A stretch of 64,000 nt of DNA. Origin: Lateolabrax maculatus. Its lineage: Eukaryota; Chordata; Actinopteri; Acropomatiformes; Lateolabracidae. A program made the translations under genes and the position numbers. This document shows positions 57,679 through 64,000 of this stretch, piece after piece; position 1 is the stretch's first letter; each line of letters begins with the position of its first letter. The stretch spans positions 3,775,001 through 3,839,000 of the forward strand of contig CM062199.1 in assembly GCA_031216445.1 (NCBI GenBank), written 5' to 3'. The notes under the pieces were generated by a model, which saw only the letters and a list, made by a program, of their open reading frames with translations, was not told the origin of the DNA and made no database searches.

Positions 57679-58557
57679 TCAACAAGTAACTGGAGAGAAA
57701 AGAGGTTGATGACTGTTGCTCTGAGCCAGCACTGTAATGTCTTTCATGAAAAAAAAACAAGGATCATCGAGGCCAGGTAAAAAATCACTTTCTGGCCAGT
57801 CATCAGGCCAAGTCTCTCTTTCTTTCATGCTTTCCTCAGTCTCAGTGGCGAGCTCGGCCCCCCTCTCCTCCTTCCACAGCCTCTTGTGCTCCTCCTTGAG
57901 CTCGGCGTATGTGCGGTGGAACGTGTGGAAGATAGACGTGGAAGGGAAAGACAGAATGAGGATCCCTGATAAGATGCTGATCAGCGCCACCAGCTGGCCC
58001 GGGATGCTGCGGGGCACCATGTCGCCGTACCCCACCGTGGTCACCGAGATGATGGTCCACCAGCACGACGCCGGGATGCTGCTGAAGCCGAGCTGGGGGG
58101 ATCTGGCAGCGCTAGGAGCCAGCTCGCTCTCAGCCAGATGTACCAGCGGGGAGAAGAGAGTCACAGCGACGCACACGAAGAGCAGCAGCAGGCCGAAGTC
58201 TGTCATACTCCGCTGGATGGTCAGCCCCAAGGTCTTCAGACCAATGGAGTGGCGGGCCAGCCTCATCACATACAGGATGCGCAGGGCCCTCATCACACGC
58301 AGGGTTAGACCCAGTTTATCTAGGTTGCTCCTCCCTGCACCGGCCACAATATCCTCCCCAGCCTCATCCCTGAACTCCAGAAACAGGGAGACATAGTAGG
58401 GCGAGATGGCAGCAGCGTCAATGATATTCAGGGGGTTACGGACAAACACCAGCGTGCTCTGTGCGTGGAAAAATCGCACCAGAAACTCGAAGGAGAACCA
58501 AACAACACAAACAGACTCCACCACAAACATGTTGCGGTACTTTTGGGAGCAGTTACT
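57679..58557 (-). CDS. KCNG-like exon 2: S2-S6, pore and C-tail
   Basis: Starts after the acceptor TCTCCACAG with SNCSQKYRN and runs 292 codons through S6 and a C-tail rich in Glu/Lys, then WPDDWPESD. The last 20 or so residues resemble no KCNG tail I know. The stop codon is about 19 bp from the inner edge of a degenerate transposon (56891-57660). Confidence 0.92.
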   Translation of the reverse strand, partial: SNCSQKYRNMFVVESVCVVWFSFEFLVRFFHAQSTLVFVRNPLNIIDAAAISPYYVSLFLEFRDEAGEDIVAGAGRSNLDKLGLTLRVMRALRILYVMRLARHSIGLKTLGLTIQRSMTDFGLLLLFVCVAVTLFSPLVHLAESELAPSAARSPQLGFSSIPASCWWTIISVTTVGYGDMVPRSIPGQLVALISILSGILILSFPSTSIFHTFHRTYAELKEEHKRLWKEERGAELATETEESMKERETWPDDWPESDFLPGLDDPCFFFMKDITVLAQSNSHQPLFSPVTC

Positions 58558-59771
58558 CTGTGGAGACAACAAAAGACAAAGGTACTGAGCAAGTTTTACA
58601 GGCCTACAAATGAGGTGAAGTTTCAGCATAAAGGTGTAGGCTACTTATATATGTTTCAGCCCATTAACGCTCTTTTCAGTTCTTTTCACTAAGGTATGGA
58701 AATCAACTTGTTGTGCCTTACTTGAGATACATTACAATGAACAATTTGTAAGTCTTTTCAAGGTTATGTTATCATTGTCAGGGTAAGTCAGTGTGTGGTG
58801 ATGAGTTTAAAACTCAAAATGTTTGCGTTTGACATCTGATTTTAAAAGCAACAAATTAACATTTACACTTTAAGTTCACAGACAGACCACCTGCCAACTG
58901 TCTCACGTTCTCTTCTCGTTCTTTACCCTTGTAGGACTTGTTTTGTCCCACAATGTCTTCTTCCATTGTATTCATCACACCAATGACTCTTGGCAAATTA
59001 CAGTCACAATACAAAGGCATTGCTTTGGTTCATACATACCGTGGCTTCTTCCTGTTCTGGGTCTGACATGGTGCTGACACATAGGCTGACCACAGTGACC
59101 ACCACCATGACCACAGACAGGAAGGCGAACACTTTCCCCGCTACACCTGAATGAGGGTTCTCCACTGCTTCCCCCAGCATGTAGAACAGGCTGCCTTCTG
59201 TCACAGGAGCCCTCAGCGCCCTCCTTCTCTGCCGCCACTCGTCCTCCTTCTGCTGGTGTTTGGCCACCTCCTCCACAGAGCACTCTACCCGGTGGCGGCA
59301 GCAGGGCTCCATCAGTCCTACATCAATGCCCCAGTAGAGCAGCTCAACGTGTAGCGCCACATTGCAAACCTCCTGCAGCAGACGCAACTTCCCTTTTGCC
59401 AGGAAGTTGTGGATGGCCCGAAAGGCTAAAGGGTCACGGTCAAAGAAGAATTCATGTCGCAGCTCGTCGTAGTCGTCACAAAACTCTGCAATCTCCCTCA
59501 AGGTGGTGCAGAAGCGCAGACGACTCAGGCGGCTCTGGGGGAAATCCTCCAGGGTGCTCCAGGGAAAGGCGTACCGGATGCCCCCCACGTTGATGAGGGC
59601 CTGCCGGGAGGGATCGAGGCACCGGCGCGACGCCTCTGGCCCACGGAGCAGCTGAGCACACTGAAAGTACAACCCTTTGACTGTGGCGCTCACTGCTTCT
59701 GTGAAGATGGGGTCGTAACTTTCATCACTACTCAAGGAGTGGTCATCGAAGCCAGACCCAACGATGGCCAT
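57679..59771 (-). CDS. Kv6-type (KCNG) modulatory voltage-gated K+ channel subunit, complete
   Basis: Two exons, 59771-59040 and 58557-57679, join in phase 0 (ACG|AGT) into 536 aa. KCNG subunits do not form channels alone; they assemble with Kv2 subunits at the plasma membrane and shift their gating. Visible parts: T1 domain (about 59-160; INVGGIRY, CDDYDE, FFFDRDPLAF, YWGID), S1 (213-234), S2 (FVVESVCVVWFSFEFLVRF), S3 (NIIDAAAISPYYVSL), S4 with regular arginines (Arg331-Arg346), pore TTVGYGD (417-423) and S6. S6 has FPSTS where Kv1-4 channels have Pro-x-Pro, as expected for a silent subunit. Length fits KCNG1/KCNG4 (about 510-520 aa). Motifs resemble both KCNG2 (PLVHLAE, WFSFEFL) and KCNG4 (CVSTM, FSPLV), so I give no paralog symbol. 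Confidence 0.93.
58558..59039 (-). other. KCNG-like intron (482 bp)
   Basis: Read on the minus strand, it runs from the GTATGT donor after 59040 to the CCACAG acceptor before 58557. Joining the flanks keeps the KCNG reading frame. The intron itself shows nothing else. Confidence 0.9.
59040..59771 (-). CDS. KCNG-like exon 1: N-terminus, T1 tetramerisation domain, S1
   Basis: 244 codons from ATG at 59771 (context accATGg) to the donor ACG|GTATGT. It encodes the T1 domain and S1, with CVSTMSDPEQEEAT at the exon end. An intron in the S1-S2 loop is the usual KCNG gene structure. Confidence 0.92.
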
Positions 59772-60328
59772 GGTGGTAGGTTGGTATGTGACAGAAGGAC
59801 TGCACTGTAGTTACAGTGTTGTGTCCTGTTGGAGATCTGACGGGAAACCCTGAAATTATGGAATAAGTAGATGAGTATCTTATGTTATATATTACTGAAT
59901 TTTAACACACTAATGCTGATCCCAGCAACCCCATTTCCAGCAGCAGCAGGTAACTGTTTTCTCCAAACACGCTCTGATAAACCTGCTGTACAGGTTTGTC
60001 CGGCACTGAACAGCAGACTGATCCAGTTAGCAACGAGCTGGTGGACATAATGGAGCATTTAGCAGCTAAAGAGCTCTATATTTCCCTAAATATTCCCTTT
60101 CTAAAGACCAAAACAGAGGTAAAAAGAAAATGAATACTGGAACACAACTTCAAATTATTTAAATATTTTATTTTTTTTAACTTTGGTAGTTATGGTTTGC
60201 TTAACCAATGTCAGTTAATAATAGTTTAAAATGTAATATTTGGAGGCTGTAGACTAATATTGTAGTCTCAAGCCTGTAGCCAGTATGATTCATGACAAAA
60301 TATTGACTTGTGTGTTCTGTAACTCACC
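59772..60328 (-). other. Probable 5' UTR and 5' UTR intron of the KCNG-like gene
   Basis: On the minus strand a strong donor (AAG|GTGAGTT) lies at 60328/60327 and an acceptor (ATTTCAG|GG) at 59850/59849, 78 bp before the ATG. This suggests a non-coding first exon ending at 60328 and a 478-bp intron containing a copy of repeat family R2 (59925-60160). No transcript evidence is available. Confidence 0.35.
59925..60160 (+). repeat. Interspersed repeat family R2 copy
   Basis: 'CCATTTCCAGCAGCAGCAGG', 'ATAATGGAGCATTTAGCAGC' and 'GACCAAAACAGAGGTAAAAA' match R2. It lies in the probable 5' UTR intron of the KCNG-like gene. Confidence 0.6.
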
Positions 60329-62069
60329 TTAAATTGTTGCCAGGGTATACAGCTCCTTTCTGACGCTCAGAAGATTCCAAAAAGAGAGTTTACTTACAGA
60401 AAATGTGACGTCCAGTAACAGAAATCAAACATGTCATCCTTCCCGCAGATTCTCAAGTTGAAGTGAAAGAGCCAGAATGAAACAAAACTCTCCCGGACAA
60501 TCTGCCCGTACATCCTTTCCTCCCTCTCTTAACTCCAGTTTGTGGGTGACTAATGGATGACCCTGTTGTCTGTGTAAACATAATCAGGATACTCCAGTTT
60601 GGTCTAAAACATCATCCATTTACTTTGTCACACTCTAAGCTTTCGGCTTTAATGCATCAAAAGCCTGTCAAAACCACAGACTGACCACAGGAGGGAGGAT
60701 TAATGAGATTAATATCAAGAGGATAAAGTGCCAAAGACAAATACACAAAAACCAAAAGAAAGAATACATTACACAGAAATTATACCAACAGTAGACAGAT
60801 TTTGCATTTGGGAATTATAAAGGAAAAAGTAAAAATATACTGTATTCAAATTATATATTGTAAATTGTAAATATTTGTGAAAATGCAGAATATTGTATGC
60901 ATCAGTTGGACTTTCTGACATACATGTTCAATGCTATTGAGATTATCTTTCTCCATTTAACTGTTTTTCATACAGTAGATCCTCTGATTAGGTTTTGGAT
61001 TAAAAAATGGCTGGCGTTTGCACTCTTGCTCTACGGCACATTTAGCCCGTTTCAAGTGAAAGGACCATGAGTTGATAGATTTTTATGACTGTACCTTAAA
61101 CCTTGACATAGTGTTAGAAGGCCACATTCTACTCATTGATATATTGGCTGTCATTGCATGATTCAAGGACCTAGGCAGATTTCCCTTTTCATAACTCTTA
61201 TATAACATGATAGAACTACTACTAGTTATGCAGAAAGTGGATCATTTGTCAAAGCTCAGAGCTGTTCTGAACATTTTGTTCTCCCAAAACTTAGTTTATC
61301 ATATTTTCTGTGGAATTCTAGGAACTAAAATTGGCCTCAATAGCGTACAAAGTGGAAGTAGGAATGTGAAAAACAAACAATAGACTCACCAGCACATATG
61401 TTTCCACCTCATACAGTATAGGCAATAAAGTTATGAACACAGTTGAAAGATAGATTCACAATTTTCTTCTGCTGTATATGTTCGGAAAGATCTTGCATAT
61501 GTCTTATTATTATTTGTAACTCTGCTTAGCCTGGCCCATGTCTCTTTCTTAAGACTTTTAATGGTGTTAATCAGATTTAAGTTTGTTATGTCTGTAAAGC
61601 TGTGGTGGGTGTTTACTTTGGTTGTCTCTTTGACAACATGTCCACCCTGATGCCTCACTCATTATGTCCTTACACAGGGGCACAGAGCTCACGGATCCAC
61701 CGCTCACCCATTTTAGGTCATTGACACCTTCCTGATACTCACTCAGCTGGATTAACACAAAGGCATGCTGTGACTTAAATTGGTGCCCAGCTATTGATCG
61801 ACGTTTGATTTCTGTCCAACTCAGATTACAAAGTCCCTGTTGACCTGCTGAGTTGTGGTGAAACATCCCAACTCAGTAATCAACCCTTTTGTGTTTCTCA
61901 GATCGATACAGACAAACAGAATAAATAGTCACAGAATAGTTCAGTTACATACTGATGAGAAAAGTTTCTTACTTTTTCTTAGTAGATTTTTTGTTTTATT
62001 TGAAATTCTTACAAAAGGCAGAACTGCACCTTTCTACAAAAACAAAACCCAGGACTTGCCTAACAGAAG

Positions 62070-62140
<71 letters not shown>

Positions 62141-62466
62141 TATAATTAATTAAAGGTTTGATATATGATTCATGAGTGCAACATGGTAATAAGTAAATCT
62201 GAAAAATGTCCCCAACCCCCTCCCTCAAACAGACATTACTTTCCTGTCTTTGTTACATTGAGATAAATATAGCAAATATTTAAAACACTGTAAATCAGTA
62301 TTATTTTTTTTGCCAGTTGTAAACATCACTGTCACATAAATATATTTACTCTCCACATATGATCTATAAACAAAAAGTATTTCAGATTAAAGCCTGTCCT
62401 TTACAACAAACACACACAGTTTCTTGTACGTAACAAGCTGTATGACATTTCAATCGAGAGCAGATT
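60329..62466. other. Upstream region of the KCNG-like gene and intergenic sequence to gadl1
   Basis: Should contain the first exon and promoter of the KCNG-like gene (near 60330-60600), but no TATA box or start site can be set. The rest is AT-rich and ends with an (AT)n tract at 62072-62135. No other gene is supported. Confidence 0.55.
62072..62135. repeat. (AT)n microsatellite
   Basis: About 32 AT units, downstream of gadl1. Confidence 0.97.
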
Positions 62467-62694
62467 TTTATTTCTAATTTGAGAGAAGTGAGAGGAGAGG
62501 AAACGGATATGCTGTAAATATGAATTATGATCAGTGGAATCCAGCAGAGCCCCAAGGTCCATTTTCCTCAAAACAACTGAAGATTAAGAAGAGGGAAAAA
62601 TGTATGACAGTGGTGGTATGAATGCCCCAAAGTCCGTCCATGTTAGATGAGTAAAGTGGGGAGAGAGAGGCTCTTCACTGACGCCAACAATTCA

Positions 62695-62868
62695 TTAAAT
62701 GTCTTGTGCCAGATTGCGAATTTCATCCAGGACGAAGTCCATGTCCTGTCTGCTGGCCTGGGGGTTGATGATGACCATCCTGAAAAAGTTGGCCTTGTCT
62801 CCTTGCAGCTGGTAGCCCACCATCATACTGCCCTTCTTCATCATGCGCTCCTTCACCATCGGCGCCAC
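62695..62868 (-). CDS. gadl1: gadl1 last coding exon
   Basis: 57 codons plus TAA, beginning VAPMVKERMM after the acceptor CTGTAG and ending RNLAQDI, equivalent to the family's usual C-terminus (LGQDL in GADs). A TTTATT on the plus strand at 62467-62472 (AATAAA on the minus strand) could end a 3' UTR of about 230 nt. Confidence 0.92.
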   Translation of the reverse strand: MAPMVKERMMKKGSMMVGYQLQGDKANFFRMVIINPQASRQDMDFVLDEIRNLAQDI

Positions 62869-64000
62869 CTACAGAAGGAGGGACGACACACTGCAGCGAC
62901 TGACAGCACTGACGTCAACGTGTTAAAACATGATTGAACACTTACAGCGTGGAGTTTTTCCCAGAGCTCAGGGCCGTCTGGAAGGTTCCTCAGACTGGGT
63001 GGAATATACCAGAAGCAGACATTTGCATATTCAGGCTGCAGGAGGAAAAAACTGTTTAAAATAGGGAATCTACTCCAGATATAACTGACTATATAAACAC
63101 ATTAAAAACTTCAGTGAAATGCATTTACAGTATTGTTCTGAGTAACATTAGCAAGATAACAGCAAAACTTGCAAAAACTCACTTCCATCACCAGACGGAA
63201 GCCTTCTCTTTTCTTGATCTCTTGTGTCAGATACCTGCAAAAAAAAGCACATTTAGCTTCAGAATATCACACAAATTAATGTTTAACACATATTATGTTT
63301 AGGTTTCTATGCTAGTCAGCTTTGGCCGGTGTAAATGCAGAATTTTACAATTCATTTTAACATAATCAGTAATGTGGTTATTCACAAAATTACCACTAGA
63401 GTGCAGTGTCCACATCTGATGTCCAACAATGACTCATACATCAGTCAGCATGTTATAGATTATTGATCTTTGCTAATTTTTACAGAAATCAGAGCACACA
63501 TAATTCAGCCTCTTCCTTAGTCTGCATGCATTATTTTTAATAAATGGAAAGTTACTGTGAAGGAGTACTGAGTATTAAATTATCATTTATAAAGTTTATA
63601 TCCTTCTGTGCAGCTACAAACAGCTATCTCCAGGTAACAGAACAGTGAAATCTATTGGTAGAATACTGCATTGACATCCAAGGAGGAAATTCTTTCTTTG
63701 GCTGCAGTTTGGTGCCACTCGGTGCATGAACTAAGGTTGAAATAGTGTCGTAGACCACGGCATCAGGTCTCCTGTGCTGACCTAAATTTGGCCATCCTGC
63801 CACTGAGCTTTAGCTGCAGCCCTGCGACGTTTCCTCAGACTCACCTGGCCATGGCGAGGGCTCTGTCCACCCTCTGCTCCAGCTCTCCAGTTCCCAAAGC
63901 CTTCCACATGAGCCAGAACTTGAAGGCGTCCGGCTTCCTGCTGCACTGGATGGACTTGTCCCCTGTGTCGTAGCTGATATCGTAGAACTTATCCTGCTGG
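62695..64000 (-). CDS. gadl1: Glutamate decarboxylase-like 1 (acidic amino-acid decarboxylase), 3' part only
   Basis: Four exons are visible on the minus strand: 64000-63845 (continues past the window edge), 63234-63183, 63035-62946 and 62868-62695 with TAA. They join in frame into the last 156 or so residues of a PLP-dependent group II decarboxylase. Motifs: QQDKFYDISYDTGDKS, CSRKPDAFKFW, EYANVCFWYIPPSLR, VAPMVKERMMKKGSMMVGYQ, GDKANFFRMV and DMDFVLDEI. GADL1 decarboxylates aspartate to beta-alanine (carnosine supply) and also cysteine sulfinate. The PLP-binding lysine lies upstream, outside the window. NPQASRQDMDF is closer to GADL1 than to GAD1/2 or CSAD, and location beside tgfbr2 matches human GADL1. 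CSAD is the main alternative. Confidence 0.9.
62946..63035 (-). CDS. gadl1: gadl1 penultimate exon
   Basis: 30 codons, phase 0 at both ends: PEYANVCFWYIPPSLRN then PDGPELWEKLHA. The CFWYIPPSLR block is diagnostic of the GADL1/CSAD/GAD family. Confidence 0.92.
63183..63234 (-). CDS. gadl1: gadl1 internal exon
   Basis: 52 nt completing the split Arg, then YLTQEIKKREGFRLVME. The acceptor TTTTTTTGCAG is strong; the donor GAA|GTGAGT is in phase 0. Confidence 0.9.
63845..64000 (-). CDS. gadl1: gadl1 exon (partial at window edge)
   Basis: 51 complete codons plus AG of a split Arg codon at the donor AG|GTGAGT. It encodes QQDKFYDISYDTG through VDRALAMA, the C-terminal part of the large PLP domain and start of the small domain. 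Confidence 0.92.

Noticed and set aside
57737..58396. 219-codon open frame on the plus strand
   Set aside because: It is antisense to KCNG-like exon 2, whose minus-strand reading has a complete channel core.
59004..59039. Continuation of KCNG-like exon 1 past 59040 to a stop at 59004
   Set aside because: The frame crosses a GTATGT donor; splicing to 58557 restores the channel sequence, while read-through would stop right after S1.
62647..62937. 96-codon open frame on the plus strand
   Set aside because: It is antisense to the last gadl1 exon, which reads as a known protein family with correct splice sites.
1..64000. CRISPR arrays, operons, prophage or endogenous retrovirus
   Set aside because: No regularly spaced direct repeats, no reverse transcriptase, integrase or viral structural motifs, and no long terminal repeats were seen.

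Overview
The window is vertebrate nuclear DNA, almost certainly from a ray-finned (teleost) fish. Coding sequence is in short exons with GT/AG introns, and much of the rest is (CA)n/(TG)n microsatellites, small foldback DNA transposons and interspersed repeats of types familiar from teleost genomes. No bacterial operon, CRISPR, rRNA or confident tRNA gene is visible. Three protein-coding genes can be rebuilt by joining exons.

Layout: (1) 1-19,364 holds no gene I can support. It carries microsatellites, two short terminal-inverted-repeat elements (2,668-3,215 and 3,978-4,200), repeat fragments and a perfect 34-bp hairpin (13,314-13,395). (2) 19,664-51,937 (+) is a complete tgfbr2 gene (TGF-beta type II receptor) in ten coding exons. 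They join without a frame break into 577 codons: signal peptide, 12-cysteine ectodomain, one membrane helix, Ser/Thr kinase, and an unusually long tail with a three-unit hexapeptide repeat. The 3' UTR runs to about 52,900. (3) 52,900-56,700 is intergenic. A degenerate transposon at 56,891-57,660 lies just past the stop codon of the next gene. (4) 59,771-57,679 (-) is a complete two-exon gene for a Kv6 (KCNG) modulatory potassium-channel subunit of 536 aa, with a probable 5' UTR intron. (5) 64,000-62,695 (-) is the 3' part of gadl1, an acidic amino-acid decarboxylase; the rest lies beyond the right edge.

The genes do not form one pathway. The tgfbr2-gadl1 neighbourhood matches the order I recall from human 3p24, which supports both identities. 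The KCNG gene between them is not part of the human arrangement as I know it. tgfbr2 and the KCNG gene converge tail to tail; the KCNG gene and gadl1 lie in tandem on the minus strand. Identifications rest on recognised protein motifs and continuous reading frames across splice sites; no database search was run.
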